From NCBI RefSeq assembly GCF_036699995.1, contig NZ_CP144906.1, positions 4,475,001-4,539,000 of the forward strand: 64,000 bases of DNA, written 5' to 3'. The number at the start of each line of letters is the position of its first letter. Position 1 is the stretch's first letter. Shown here piece after piece: positions 9,896 through 20,300 of the stretch. The stretch comes from Clostridium beijerinckii (GTDB lineage: Bacteria; Bacillota; Clostridia; Clostridiales; Clostridiaceae). The notes below the pieces were generated by a model. The model saw only the letters and a list, made by a program, of their open reading frames with translations. It was not told where the DNA came from and searched no databases. Position numbers and translations under genes: made by a program.

Positions 9896-11227
9896 TTAAT
9901 ATCTATTAAGATAGTTTTCTAATTCCCAGTCATGTACTTTAGTTCTATAATCATCCCATTCAGCTGCTTTACCTTCAAGATAATTATTGTATACATGTTC
10001 TCCTAAAGCTGACTTAGCTAACTCACTTTCTCTCATGAATTGAACTGCTTCATATAAGTTATTAGGTAAGTTATCAATTCCGTTAGCTTTTCTTTCCTCA
10101 TCAGTCATAGCAAAAATATTTGCTTCAACTTCTGCTGGTGGTTGTAGATTGTTTTTAATACCATCTAATCCTGCTTGTAATAGAGCTGCTAATACTAAAT
10201 ATGGGTTAGAACTTGGATCTGGACATCTAAGCTCAACTCTAGTTCCTGCGCCTCTAGCCGCTGGTACTCTTATTAATGCTGTTCTGTTTTTACAAGACCA
10301 AGCTAAATAAACTGGTGCTTCATATCCTGGTACTAATCTCTTGTATGAATTAACTAATGGGTTAGTAACAGCTGCAAGACCTTTGATATTCTTTAATAAT
10401 CCTGCTATAAAGTTATAAGCTATTGAACTTAAGCCATTCTTGTCATTTTCATCAACAAAAACATTCTTTCCATCCTTGAATAATGACATGTTAACATGCA
10501 TTCCTGAACCATTAATTCCGAAAATTGGCTTTGGCATAAATGATGCATGTAATCCGTGTCTTTGTGCAATAGACTTAACAACTAGCTTAAATGTCATAAT
10601 ATTATCAGCTGTAGTTAATGCATCACCATATTTAAAGTCAATTTCATTTTGTCCTTCAGCAACTTCATGGTGAGATGCTTCAATCTCAAATCCCATTTCT
10701 TCTAATGCTAAAGTCATATCACGTCTAGCATTTTCTCCTAAATCTGTAGGTGCTAAATCAAAGTACCCACCTTTATCTTGAGTGTTTGTTGTTGCATTAC
10801 CATTTTCATCAGTTTCAAATAAGAAAAATTCACATTCAGGTCCAACATTCATTGTATATCCAAGTTCAGCTGCATCTGCTATAGCTTTCTTTAAGATATA
10901 TCTTGGATCACCTTCAAATGGCTTTCCATCTGGTTTATAAACGTCACAGATTAATCTTGCAACCTTACCTTGTTGCGGTCTCCATGGGAAAATTACAAAA
11001 CTATCTAAGTTCGGCCTTAAATTCATGTCAGATTCTTCAATTCTAACGAAACCATCAATAGATGATCCATCAAACATACATTCATTATTTAATGCTTTTT
11101 CTAACTGTCTGTCTGTAATTGCTACGTTTTTTAATGTTCCAAAGATATCTGTAAATTGAAGTCTTATAAATTTAACTCCATTTTCCTTTACTAAGTTAAT
11201 GATATCTTCCTTTGTGTACTTTGCCAT
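9896..11227 (-). CDS. glnA: Glutamine synthetase type I
   Basis: 443 aa from ATG 11227, with AAAGGGGG 8 nt upstream. The upstream in-frame GTG/TTG region is leader RNA. It condenses ammonium and glutamate to glutamine using ATP. The N-terminal beta-grasp includes the FDGSSIDGF latch. The catalytic barrel shows [10 protein letters not shown], the NEIDFKY metal/ATP region, GSGMHVNMS and [12 protein letters not shown], and the C-terminal part has [11 protein letters not shown]. The length and the absence of an adenylylation Tyr loop of the NLY(D) type fit the GSI-alpha enzymes of Firmicutes, which are feedback-controlled rather than adenylylated. It leads the glnA-nitR unit. Confidence 0.97.
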   Translation of the reverse strand: MAKYTKEDIINLVKENGVKFIRLQFTDIFGTLKNVAITDRQLEKALNNECMFDGSSIDGFVRIEESDMNLRPNLDSFVIFPWRPQQGKVARLICDVYKPDGKPFEGDPRYILKKAIADAAELGYTMNVGPECEFFLFETDENGNATTNTQDKGGYFDLAPTDLGENARRDMTLALEEMGFEIEASHHEVAEGQNEIDFKYGDALTTADNIMTFKLVVKSIAQRHGLHASFMPKPIFGINGSGMHVNMSLFKDGKNVFVDENDKNGLSSIAYNFIAGLLKNIKGLAAVTNPLVNSYKRLVPGYEAPVYLAWSCKNRTALIRVPAARGAGTRVELRCPDPSSNPYLVLAALLQAGLDGIKNNLQPPAEVEANIFAMTDEERKANGIDNLPNNLYEAVQFMRESELAKSALGEHVYNNYLEGKAAEWDDYRTKVHDWELENYLNRY

Positions 11228-11253
11228 TTTACAAACCCCCTTTTTTTCTAAAA

Positions 11254-11297
11254 AAAGGCGCACAATAGAAGCGGTATACCATCTATTGAACGCCTTT
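11254..11297 (-). terminator. Leader terminator upstream of glnA
   Basis: On the minus strand AAAGGCG ... CGCCTTT encloses a second stem, CAATAGA/TCTATTG, and is followed directly by seven T (11250-11256). It lies between the promoter and the glnA ribosome binding site, so transcription should stop before glnA unless it is prevented. Confidence 0.8.
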
Positions 11298-11304
11298 GCT
11301 CAAT
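11285..11304 (-). promoter_or_regulatory. Candidate ANTAR target hairpin (antiterminator) in glnA leader
   Basis: Minus-strand ATTGAGC-AAAGGC-GTTCAAT is a 7-bp stem (one G-U) with a six-base loop having A at position 1 and G at position 4, as ANTAR targets require. It shares 13 bases (11285-11297) with the 5' arm of the terminator, so the two structures exclude each other. I did not find the usual second hexaloop hairpin. Confidence 0.6.
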
Positions 11305-11319
11305 TCATTTAATAAGTAA

Positions 11320-11348
11320 ATTATATACCACCGTTTCTAACAAATCAA
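11320..11348 (-). promoter_or_regulatory. Predicted sigma-A promoter of glnA
   Basis: Minus-strand -35 TTGATT (11343-11348), a 17-bp spacer and consensus -10 TATAAT (11320-11325). Transcription would begin near 11313, which puts the hairpins above in an ~86-nt leader. Confidence 0.75.
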
Positions 11349-11571
11349 TAGATTTTTTAAAAAAGTAAGTATTTTTGTGGTAAAAACTTTAATTTTTAAA
11401 GAAATTAATACCATATTCTTTAAAAATTAAAGCTTATATTTATTAAATTGATAAATATAAAAAATAACTTCTGCAGAAAATTATTTTATAACTTATAACA
11501 AAAAAACGAAATCAATCTGAATTATTAATTCTATGACTCCGTTGTCAAAGTATATATAAATTTGTAATACA

Positions 11572-11612
11572 TATAGATATCCAACTTTAAGATTAAATTT
11601 ATGTGGTAACTT
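11572..11612. repeat. Solo outer end of palindromic repeat family 1
   Basis: TATAGATATCCAACTTTAAG and the following ~20 bases are the reverse complement of the outer tails at 34495-34532 and 49546-49592. The palindromic core is absent. Confidence 0.6.
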
Positions 11613-11973
11613 AAGGTTTTAGTAACCTTGTAAATATGTCCATCTAATAAATCGAATTCTTAATTTGTTTATCTATATAATCCCTGATATTTAAAATATT
11701 TTGATATTAAATTATCAGTACCATAATGTTAACAATACTTAATTTACTTCTATGTTATTTTTATCTATTTATTCAACGTTGAATTTCAATGAAAAACAAG
11801 AAATAATCAAGTTTCACTTGGTATTTTTATTATACAAATCAATATTTACTCTGTCAAACGTTATTAATAATACTCGCTATTTTATCTACATAATAATGTG
11901 TATTACAATTAAATTTCTAAATTTTAGTCTTAACTGATAACTCAGCTCACTGGAACTTTAAATGTAAATTATC

Positions 11974-12009
11974 TATTGGAACATTCCACAAAAGTATACT
12001 ACTCATTTC
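11974..12009. repeat. Solo right arm of palindromic repeat family 1
   Basis: This matches the right arm of the copies ending at 51108 and 60277 (ATTCCACAAAAGTATA and ACTCATTTC). No left arm is found nearby, so it is a remnant. Confidence 0.55.
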
Positions 12010-12091
12010 TGGTTGGAAAACACTTCATAGTCTAAGTATAGTTTATGATTGTGGTATCTATAATTAAATATGATAAATTTTTTTCATAGAT

Positions 12092-12179
12092 TATATATAT
12101 GCTTCAATTCACAGTTACGACTAAAATTATTGCAATACTTTTAGAATTATAATGAAGAATTATTTTTGTAGTATATATA
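12092..12179. repeat. MITE-like repeat (family 2)
   Basis: It has the same order of blocks as the copy at 2815: TATATATGCTTCAATTCACA at one end, a central TAATGAAGAATT and a TTTTTGTAGTATATATA end. Confidence 0.6.
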
Positions 12180-12483
12180 ATTTATTATATTAAATGAATT
12201 TTCTTCATTAATGATTTAAAGGCATTCTATGTGTTTTTACACAGATAAAGAAATAAATAACTTGATTTATGATTGCAAAACTCAGTACCTGCTATACCAT
12301 AAATCTATTTTATATCCATTCCTTAATCTGCTTTGCAGTTTATTATATGTTCTTTTCTATAAATAATACTCAAATGATCAAGAGAAAATAATCATTTGGC
12401 ATTATTAATAATTAACTTGAACATTTTTAGATAAATTGCTACAATCTTATATGTAAAAATACATATATATGGGGGCTATAATT

Positions 12484-13797
12484 ATGAACACAATTGTAAC
12501 AAAATTTGGTGGAAGTTCACTAGCAGATGCAACTCAATTTAAAAAAGTTAAAGAAATAATCTTTTCAAATCCAGAAAGAAGATATGTAGTGCCATCTGCA
12601 CCTGGAAAGAGAAATTCTAAAGATTCAAAGATTACTGATTTATTATATCTTTGCCACGCCCACGTTTCTACTGGAATATCTTTTGATGATGTTTTTAATC
12701 ATATAACAGATAGATATTGTAATATCGTTAAGGATTTAAATTTAGATTTTGATATTACAGAGCATTTAAACATCATAAAAAAAGATCTTGAAGAAGGGGC
12801 TTCAAGTGATTATGCCGCAAGTAGAGGTGAGTACTTAAACGGGTTAATACTTGCTAACTATCTTGGCTTTCAATTTGTTGATGCTAAAGACGTTATGATT
12901 TTTAATAATGATGGTTCTTTAGACTCTAAGGCAACAGATTCAGCTCTTCATTATAAATTATCTAAAATTTCTAAGGCTGTAATTCCTGGATTTTATGGAG
13001 CAGACAAAGATGGAAATATAATCACATTCTCAAGAGGTGGTTCTGACGTAACAGGAGCTTTAGTTGCTGCAAGCATCAATGCTGATCTTTATGAGAACTG
13101 GACAGATGTCTCAGGATTTTTAATGGCAGATCCTAGAATAATAAATAATCCAAAACCAATAAGCAAAATAACTTATTCAGAACTTAGAGAACTATCTTAT
13201 ATGGGTGCTTCTGTATTACATGAAGATGCAATATTCCCAGTAAGAGAAGTTGGAATTCCAATAAATATAAAAAATACAAACAAACCTCAAGACGAAGGTA
13301 CTTTTATCGTAAAAGATACAGATGGTTCAATGAAACCAACAACTGTAACAGGTGTAGCTGGTAAAAAAGATTTCACAGTTATTTCAATATCTAAAGCTTC
13401 AATGAATTCAGAGCTTGGTTTCTGTAGAAAAATTTTATCAATACTTGAACAGCACAATATTTCATTTGAAAATATGCCTTCTGGAATAGATACAGTATGC
13501 TTTGTAATTCAAGACACTCAATTAAAGAATAAAAAGGATGTTGTTGTAGAAGAAATTAAAAGAGCATGCAACCCAGACACTATAGAAATCCATCCAAATT
13601 TAGCTATGATTGCTACTGTTGGACGTGGAATGGCTAAACAAAGAGGCACTGCTGCCAAGATATTTACAGCTCTTTCAAATGCTGAAGTCAACATTAGAAT
13701 GATAGACCAAGGTTCTAGTGAGATGAACATATTAGTTGGTATAGAAAATGATGATTTTGAAAAAGGAATTGCTGCAATATATAACGCATTTAATTAG
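12484..13797 (+). CDS. Aspartate kinase
   Basis: 437 aa from ATG 12484, with GGGGG 9 nt upstream; an in-frame ATG at 12469 would use that site as coding. It phosphorylates aspartate, the first step towards lysine, diaminopimelate, threonine and methionine. The N-terminal kinase signature KFGGSSLAD, the SRGGSDVTGAL substrate loop and NWTDVSGFLMADPRI (about residue 210) are all present. Two ACT domains follow, the first around FTVISISKASMN and the second around MIATVGRGM and NIRMIDQGSSEMNI, so amino-acid feedback is expected. It is monocistronic. No riboswitch or T-box is visible upstream. The isozyme (lysine- or threonine-sensitive) cannot be told from sequence alone. Confidence 0.93.
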   Translation: MNTIVTKFGGSSLADATQFKKVKEIIFSNPERRYVVPSAPGKRNSKDSKITDLLYLCHAHVSTGISFDDVFNHITDRYCNIVKDLNLDFDITEHLNIIKKDLEEGASSDYAASRGEYLNGLILANYLGFQFVDAKDVMIFNNDGSLDSKATDSALHYKLSKISKAVIPGFYGADKDGNIITFSRGGSDVTGALVAASINADLYENWTDVSGFLMADPRIINNPKPISKITYSELRELSYMGASVLHEDAIFPVREVGIPINIKNTNKPQDEGTFIVKDTDGSMKPTTVTGVAGKKDFTVISISKASMNSELGFCRKILSILEQHNISFENMPSGIDTVCFVIQDTQLKNKKDVVVEEIKRACNPDTIEIHPNLAMIATVGRGMAKQRGTAAKIFTALSNAEVNIRMIDQGSSEMNILVGIENDDFEKGIAAIYNAFN

Positions 13798-13812
13798 AAA
13801 ATAGATATAACC

Positions 13813-14000
13813 GAAAGAAGGATACACTTTTGTTCCGGTTGCTAGAGAATATGACTTTGGATTTCTGACATTAGAAATTGTACCCATTCCTGCATGATCC
13901 TTAGTTCCTAAGGACAAGCAACAATGGAACAACTTCTAATGAAGAAACTCCTAAAGCCACATTCTCAATGCAACACTCCACAAAAGTATATCCTTCTTTC
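13813..14000. repeat. Palindromic repeat family 1, copy A (188 bp)
   Basis: The left arm GAAAGAAGGATACACTTTTG is complementary to the right arm, whose reverse complement is GAAAGAAGGATATACTTTTG. The apical part contains the family's TGGAACAAC motif. It starts 15 bp after the aspartate kinase stop, so it could act as its terminator. No coding potential. Confidence 0.75.
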
Positions 14001-14049
14001 TGATGATGTATGATTTTAATATGTGATTATTAATTTATAACTGCATGCT

Positions 14050-14155
14050 CCCATTATTTAATGTGACAAGCAAGTAAATGTAACAACCTCTCATTAAGAA
14101 CTTTCATCAGCACAATTTCAAGTGTCTGCTCCACAAAAATGTATGTGCTTTCTAG
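14050..14155. repeat. Truncated palindromic repeat (right half)
   Basis: It resembles the apical and right-arm part of copy G (GTGACAAGCA, AACAACCT, CTGCTCCACAAAAATGTATG, CTTTCTAGTAT). The left arm is missing. Confidence 0.5.
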
Positions 14156-14175
14156 TATTCATATTTCTAACATAT

Positions 14176-14832
14176 CTATAAAGATGGTAAAAAAATCTTT
14201 TCTCCTAAAGGTAGATCATTATTAGGCAAATTATTTATATATACCAGAAACTTCATTACAGATTCAACTGTATACTCAGGATAATATTTATTAGCTACTT
14301 TATACCATGTATCACCTGACACTACAGTATACATTGTTCCACTTCTAATCGCATTCTCTGGTATATTTACAATAGTTTGAGAATTCATATTGTTTACATC
14401 ATCAATTTTATTTATTGATTTTATCATCTTAATTGTACTGTTTAGATTGCAAGTACTTTCATATTTTCTAGCGATATCAGTTAAAGTTTCTCCTTTTTTT
14501 AATTTATAACTAATGCATTGTAAGCTACTCAAATAATTAGATGTATCAATATCAGTTTTTCTAATTTCACTGTTAGCTTTTTGCTCCTTAACAACTTGCG
14601 TTTCACTTACTAACGTATTAGGTTCACTCTTATTAGAAGTTTCAGCTTTAGGAAATGACTTTAGTTCATTAGTGGTATTATCAGGTTTTATGGACATGTC
14701 AGTATTAATATTTTTGTTTTCATTTTCAGTTGATGAGGTTGTTGATTTCTCTATTTTATAAAATGTGGTAGGTAATAATAAAACTGTAAAAACACACAGC
14801 ATTATTATTAAAGGAATTAACTTTCTAATCAT
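14176..14832 (-). CDS. Exported protein with two LysM domains
   Basis: 218 aa. The N-terminal hydrophobic segment (about residues 4-20) is a signal anchor or signal peptide. A Ser/Asn/Thr/Lys-rich linker of ~80 residues spaces it from two LysM modules. The first is around residues 108-155 (YKLKKGETLTDIARKYE to IVNIPE) and the second around 165-215 (YTVVSGDTWYKVANKYYP to EKIFLPS). LysM modules bind N-acetylglucosamine in peptidoglycan, and no hydrolase domain is attached. GGAGG lies 10 nt before the ATG. It is a single gene; the role in cell wall binding is inferred from the domains. Confidence 0.85.
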   Translation of the reverse strand: MIRKLIPLIIMLCVFTVLLLPTTFYKIEKSTTSSTENENKNINTDMSIKPDNTTNELKSFPKAETSNKSEPNTLVSETQVVKEQKANSEIRKTDIDTSNYLSSLQCISYKLKKGETLTDIARKYESTCNLNSTIKMIKSINKIDDVNNMNSQTIVNIPENAIRSGTMYTVVSGDTWYKVANKYYPEYTVESVMKFLVYINNLPNNDLPLGEKIFLPSL

Positions 14833-15003
14833 TATATGATTACCTCCAGTAATTTTTTAGTATTCTTAGAAGTATTGTCATATAAGAATCGTTATATTCA
14901 GCTTTTGACTAAGTTATGTAACATAACATATTTCTATAATTACTTTATAACATAATTCAGCTATTTATAAATATCATACAGTCTAATCGATTTTAAGTTA
15001 AAA

Positions 15004-15045
15004 GCCTAATTAAAGAGTCTTTTCACTCCCTAATTAGGCCTTTTT
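15004..15045. terminator. Bidirectional stem-loop after the DedA gene
   Basis: GCCTAATTA (15004-15012) pairs with TAATTAGGC (15031-15039). The plus strand continues into six T and the minus strand into TTTT, so it can terminate the DedA gene and transcripts from the other side. Confidence 0.75.
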
Positions 15046-15698
15046 TACACTGTTTGATTGGCTTTTTTCATCTTGCTTCTTAAGAATTCAACGATAACTG
15101 GTACAATAGAGATAAATATGATTGCTATAATTACAAATTCAAAATTCTTTTTAACTACTGGAATGTTTCCAAAGAAAAATCCTAGTGCTGATACTATTAA
15201 TACCCATAGAATTCCGCCTATTGCATTAAATGAAATAAAGTGTCTATATTGCATCTTTCCTATTCCAGCTACGAATGGAGCTAGAGTACGTACTATTGGG
15301 ATAAATCTTGCAAAGATTATTGTCTTCCCACCATGCTTTTCATAAAACTTATTAGTTTTATCTAGGTGTTCTTTCTTAATAAGTTTCCCACCAGCAATAT
15401 TAATAAGTTTATCACCAAAAATTCTTCCTATTTCATAATTAACAGTATCTCCTAAGATTGCTGCAACCATTAAAAGTCCTAGTAATGCATATATATTAAG
15501 CATTCCCATAGCAGCAAAAGCAGCAGCAGCGAATATTAACGAATCTCCTGGCAAAAATGGAGTTACTACTAATCCTGTTTCCAAAAATATTATGAAAAAT
15601 AGTAGTAAGTATGTTTCAAATCCATAATTGTTTATTATGAATCCTAGATATTTATCAAGATGTAGAAATATATCAATTAAATAAGTAACTGTATTCAT
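15045..15698 (-). CDS. DedA-family membrane protein
   Basis: 217 aa with about five membrane segments. The family signature region ETGLVVTPFLPGDSL near residue 40 and the re-entrant segment FARFIPIVRTLAPFVAGIGKM near residue 127 (with the conserved arginines) are clear. DedA proteins are proposed undecaprenyl-phosphate or phospholipid flippases needed for envelope integrity. GGAGG precedes the ATG. It is transcribed alone. Confidence 0.92.
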   Translation of the reverse strand: MNTVTYLIDIFLHLDKYLGFIINNYGFETYLLLFFIIFLETGLVVTPFLPGDSLIFAAAAFAAMGMLNIYALLGLLMVAAILGDTVNYEIGRIFGDKLINIAGGKLIKKEHLDKTNKFYEKHGGKTIIFARFIPIVRTLAPFVAGIGKMQYRHFISFNAIGGILWVLIVSALGFFFGNIPVVKKNFEFVIIAIIFISIVPVIVEFLRSKMKKANQTV

Positions 15699-15778
15699 AT
15701 CTTTCCTCCCATATGTTTCGACATATTAATTAATTTATAACATATGGTTATTATACATTATTATTTAGTAAAGGGAAA

Positions 15779-17224
15779 TTAAGATTTTATTAAAAATAAA
15801 TTCTCAGATTCTCTTGAATAGCTAGAAAAACTTTTTAGAAGCAACTTTTGCCTTCCACTTGAAATTCCTAATATCATAAAGAAAAATGGACTTGTATAGT
15901 ACATTGTATTACCAAACATTGATGAGGCTAAATAAGCGATTACTATACATAATATATAGATATCTAACCTCAAAAATTGTTTCCTTTTCTTTATAAAAAA
16001 TATAAAATAAGTTGCTAGTGCTGCAATATATAAAATTGCAGCTGGAATACCTAGACTTGCAGCAAATTGAATAATTTCGTTATGTGCACGATCTGTATTA
16101 ACATTAACTTTAGCATATTGATCCCCAAGATTGTCTGCTCCATAACCAAATAAAGGTCTTTCAGAAATGAATCTAACTCCATTTACCCAAAGAATCCATC
16201 TACCCGTTCCCGCTTTATCAGCATCTGGAGATTTCTCTGCTATTTTAAATATATCTCCGCCTAATGTCCAAAAATCTTTGTAAGTATGACTATTTGAAAT
16301 GTTCATACCTAGCGTAATAGCTATAAAAACGCTTGCTACTATTACTACTCGCTTTAAAATTTTTCTGTCTAACAGAATTGAAAAAATAATACTAAAAATT
16401 AATCCTACTATAACAGCAATGTAAGGTCCGAAGGATCCATTCTTAATTAAAGCAGCTGTAATAACAGAAAATATTATGATTCTAAAAATCAACTTTTGAG
16501 TTGACTTTTTCTCTGTAATAAATAGCAAAGATGCACTCATTATAGACATACACAAATAATATGCATAATGATTAAACTGAGAAAAGATAGACGAATCAGA
16601 GGTTAATCCCAATGCATTATTTAACTCTTTAGAATCAACAAGGGTTAATAATGATAATACCACTGCACATAAAGTAAAGAATTCGAAAATAATCTTTATT
16701 AATCTTCTATTTCTTACTACATATCCACAACAAAAAATTCCGCAGTAAGTGAAATATGTAATGACACCTTCTTTTCTATATAGCGTACCATTAAGCGAGA
16801 TATCAATATTATCTGAATTAAAACATGATATAACGCTCCAAATAATCATCATAAACAAAAATATATAAAATAGGTTGCTTTTAATATAGTTCTGTAAAGA
16901 TACCTTCTCTACTTTTGCTTGTAAAATACTTTTTGAAAAAGTGATAACGCCCAGTATACAACCTAGAAATCCAATGGTTTGGAGTATTTCATACCAATAT
17001 AGTTGTTTGAACATAAGTATATATGTTTTCTCTACATCATTTACAAAATTATTAGAAAGTATCACAATTAATGGTGATAATACCCATAAAATAAGTAACA
17101 AGAGAGCTAACCTTTCAATTAATTGTTCTGGGATATAATTGATAAGTTCACTAACCTTAGTCATTTGATGTATGTCTTTGTAAATATTCCTTATTTTTTT
17201 ACGTATATTAATCGTTAATTCCAA
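15779..17224 (-). CDS. O-antigen ligase/polymerase-family (Wzy_C) membrane protein
   Basis: 481 aa from TTG 17224, with AAAGGTGG 7 nt upstream; the TTG at 17242 precedes that site. It has about 10-12 membrane segments. The large loop before the last helices contains RPLFGYGADNLGDQY and DRAHNEIIQFAASLG, the pattern typical of Wzy_C proteins (Arg/Gly and His in the periplasmic-type loop). Members polymerise or ligate glycans, and relatives beside pilin genes in Gram-negatives are O-oligosaccharyltransferases. It follows the pilus operon in the same direction but a terminator lies between. Linkage to pilin glycosylation is a guess from position. Confidence 0.82.
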   Translation of the reverse strand: MELTINIRKKIRNIYKDIHQMTKVSELINYIPEQLIERLALLLLILWVLSPLIVILSNNFVNDVEKTYILMFKQLYWYEILQTIGFLGCILGVITFSKSILQAKVEKVSLQNYIKSNLFYIFLFMMIIWSVISCFNSDNIDISLNGTLYRKEGVITYFTYCGIFCCGYVVRNRRLIKIIFEFFTLCAVVLSLLTLVDSKELNNALGLTSDSSIFSQFNHYAYYLCMSIMSASLLFITEKKSTQKLIFRIIIFSVITAALIKNGSFGPYIAVIVGLIFSIIFSILLDRKILKRVVIVASVFIAITLGMNISNSHTYKDFWTLGGDIFKIAEKSPDADKAGTGRWILWVNGVRFISERPLFGYGADNLGDQYAKVNVNTDRAHNEIIQFAASLGIPAAILYIAALATYFIFFIKKRKQFLRLDIYILCIVIAYLASSMFGNTMYYTSPFFFMILGISSGRQKLLLKSFSSYSRESENLFLIKS

Positions 17225-17284
17225 ATTCAAACCACCTTTCAACTATTTAGTAGACCATAAATACCATCTCAATATAAATTATAT

Positions 17285-17318
17285 AAAATTAGGCGGAGCA
17301 TTATCTCCGCCTAATTTT
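17285..17318 (-). terminator. Terminator of the type IV pilus operon
   Basis: A perfect 14-bp stem, AAAATTAGGCGGAG / CTCCGCCTAATTTT, has a 6-base loop and is followed by ATAT. It lies 80 bp after the vWA adhesin stop and ~60 bp before the Wzy-like gene. It works in both directions. Confidence 0.85.
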
Positions 17319-17397
17319 ACTTTCCGAAAATACTATGTGCATCTAATATACTAAATTAAAATTTTGCTTACCCAAACCTAGTAATAAATAATTTTAA

Positions 17398-20300
17398 CTA
17401 AAATAAATCTGGCAACCCTTTTATTGTTAAATTTAATGGTTTAGAATTACTTGTCCCCTCTATACTTGCTCCTATATTAATATTATTACCAGATTTCTTT
17501 TCTGGAGTAATTGTGTATATTATTATATATTTAGATCCACTTTCCATATTAAATCCTGTAGTATTACTTATCGTTCCACTATTATTAGTACTAATATCTA
17601 AATTTAATTGTTCTGGATGATTCATATCAATGCTACCATTTATAATTTTATATTTCTTGAATATTATTTGACTATCTGAAATATTAGTTTTATCTATATT
17701 CCAATCTATTACTAAATTTGATGATTTTACATCAACTATCATAGCTAGTTCTGTTGGAACTTTATCAATAACATTTAAATTACTTGAATCTATTGTATTA
17801 TCGCTTCTATGATATATACCATGCTGAGATATAGCACTATTGCTATTAACAGTGAATTGGAAGTCAGGAAAATTACATTGCCTTTGTGCGCCTTGTTTTG
17901 TTGAATCTATAGAAATATCAGTATAAGTTAAAATCGAATTCTCCTTCAGTAAGTTAAATTCTCCTTGTATTGTAGGTCTAACCTTTATTGTCACGGTGAC
18001 ATTATCTGCCTTATAAGTTGACCCTTCTAGATTATAAACGATATTTTGCTTAAAATTTGGATCTATATTCGGAGTTATGACTCCACTTATCTCATTCGAG
18101 TTATTAACAATACTAGCATTATCTGACGATCCTACATAAGTTAATCCACTTGGTAATACCTGTTGGATTTTCAAATCACTTATTTTTAGTTGATTAGGTA
18201 TAGAATCACCAGATTTATAATTTTTATATATATCCGTAATAGGTATCGCATTTGGTGATATTGTATAGTTAATTTCAACTATATCTCCTACTTGAGGATT
18301 ATCATTAGTTAAACTTCTTGATAGCGTAAACCTCTCATTTCTTACAAATGGCCCATAAAAACCTGACTTTTGTATCTCTGTTATGTTATTATTAGCATCT
18401 CTTTTTCCAGCTCTATATGCTATATAATATTTTCCTATATCATCTGGAATCTTAATTCCCGCTCTTCCTGTAAATGTATTTGTAGCATATTCCCCTGGAG
18501 CTGTACTTTTTGATGGATAAAACCATGATGATGGTATTACTGATGAATCTTTATTTATTGTTATTGAATTATTAGTTGAAGCATATGAATATAATAATCT
18601 AAAATCTGCATTCCCCCCCCAATTGAAATATTCTATATAAATAGGATAATATTTATCTTTTTTTAAATTATACACGTTATTATCGCTACCAAATGTTGAC
18701 CCTTGTAATTGAAACATATTGACAAAAGTATGAGTTGTTTTATCAATAGTTATATCTGCTTTACATCCGTCATCTGAAGAAGCACCAAATTTATAATATC
18801 CATCATTTTCAACCTTCAAATATCCCCAAAACTTCGCTGCTTCTTGATAATCATTACCTATCGTCATATCATTCTTCAAGAAAGCATTTTTTGTTACCCA
18901 CCTTTTTGCATTTGTTCCATCTGCTTTTACATAATTCTCTAAAGCACCAAACGAATCCCTACTTGTTGCATATTGTGTTGATTTATATGTTGTAGCTTCA
19001 AATGGATACTTAAATACCAATTCTTTATTTGACCAGTATTTACTGTTAGCTTGTTCAACCGTAAGACCACTATTTACTGGTGGCAAATGACTAACATTGT
19101 AAGATCTCTGAGTCAAGTTACCACTTTTCTCTACATCTACATCTTCATTTATTTCTGTATTTGTGATGTCTATATCCTTCCAATTATTATTGGGAAGATC
19201 AGTTGGATTAGTATCTGATTTTACAAATTGATACTGCATAAAATTTATTTCATTGCCTTGAGCTAATATATTGACATAAGAATCTCCTAATAATTTGTAT
19301 TGATTATTAACTTTATCATATCTATTACTTGGAGGATTTTGTGCTAATGTATCATATTTATCAATTACTCCAGTAGAATCAGATACCTCCATTGTAACTT
19401 GAGTTGGTATTGAATTATTTATAATCTTTTCTGGAAAATATTCTGTCTCAGTTTTTGATAAAACATCAATCTTAACAAATGAGGAGTTTCCTCCAGCCCC
19501 CAACTTACATATATTGCCATCTTTAACTTTATACGTCACAGTAAATTCTATAGGGTCAGAATAATAACTTCCATTATTCAACGTATAGTAATTATTAAAA
19601 TCTATTGACAACTTATTATTATTGAAAGCATATTCTTGAGTTAAATTCTGATTTTTAACATTAACAACTTCCAAATTAGATGATATATTTTCTTCAAAAT
19701 GTACCTTTCCACTAACATCAGTATCTATAATCTTTTGAATTCTATCATATATTTCAGTTATTGTGCTTTCATTTTGAGCTTGGAAGTAAGTTCCTTTAGC
19801 AGCATCTGCTATTTGTTTATTTTTATCTCCATTTGCTCCACTTCCAAAACCTATTACAAAAGTGTTAATATTAGAATTTGTTGCTATCTTTTCACTTGCT
19901 ACTTTTTTAGCATATTTCATTGAATCTTCCCTACAATCTGGATTAGCATAGGTATGTGAATTATTCCAGCTAGTGTAATAATAATTATAATTTGTTCCAT
20001 CACTCATATAATATCCAGAATTATTATAGCTATAAGCCTCTGCTTCCCCATCAGTCATTAACACTATATACTTGTCTTGTCCTTGAGCATTATCCGAAAG
20101 CATATAATAAGCTTTCCTTAATCCATCTCCAATATTAGTACTCCCATTAGCGTTTAATCTTTCAATATAACCGTTATTGCCTGTAAAATCATTAATATTA
20201 TTTGACTTAATATTTGTAAAATTATTAGTAATATTAGTAGCATAATAATTATATTGCATTAAAGAAATTCTTGCCTTGTCATTATTATTAAATTTAGTAA

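Larger units (their letters stand above)
11349..12468. other. 1.1-kb gene-free interval with repeat fragments
   Basis: No convincing reading frame lies between glnA and the aspartate kinase gene. It holds a solo terminal segment of the palindromic repeat (11572-11612), a solo right arm (11974-12009) and a family 2 repeat (12092-12179). I see no lysine riboswitch. Confidence 0.6.

Noticed and set aside
11349..12468. Lysine riboswitch or T-box before the aspartate kinase gene
   Set aside because: The conserved blocks of neither element are present; only repeat fragments were found.
13732..13932. Minus-strand open frame after aspartate kinase
   Set aside because: It overlaps the end of the kinase gene and palindrome copy A, with no start signal.
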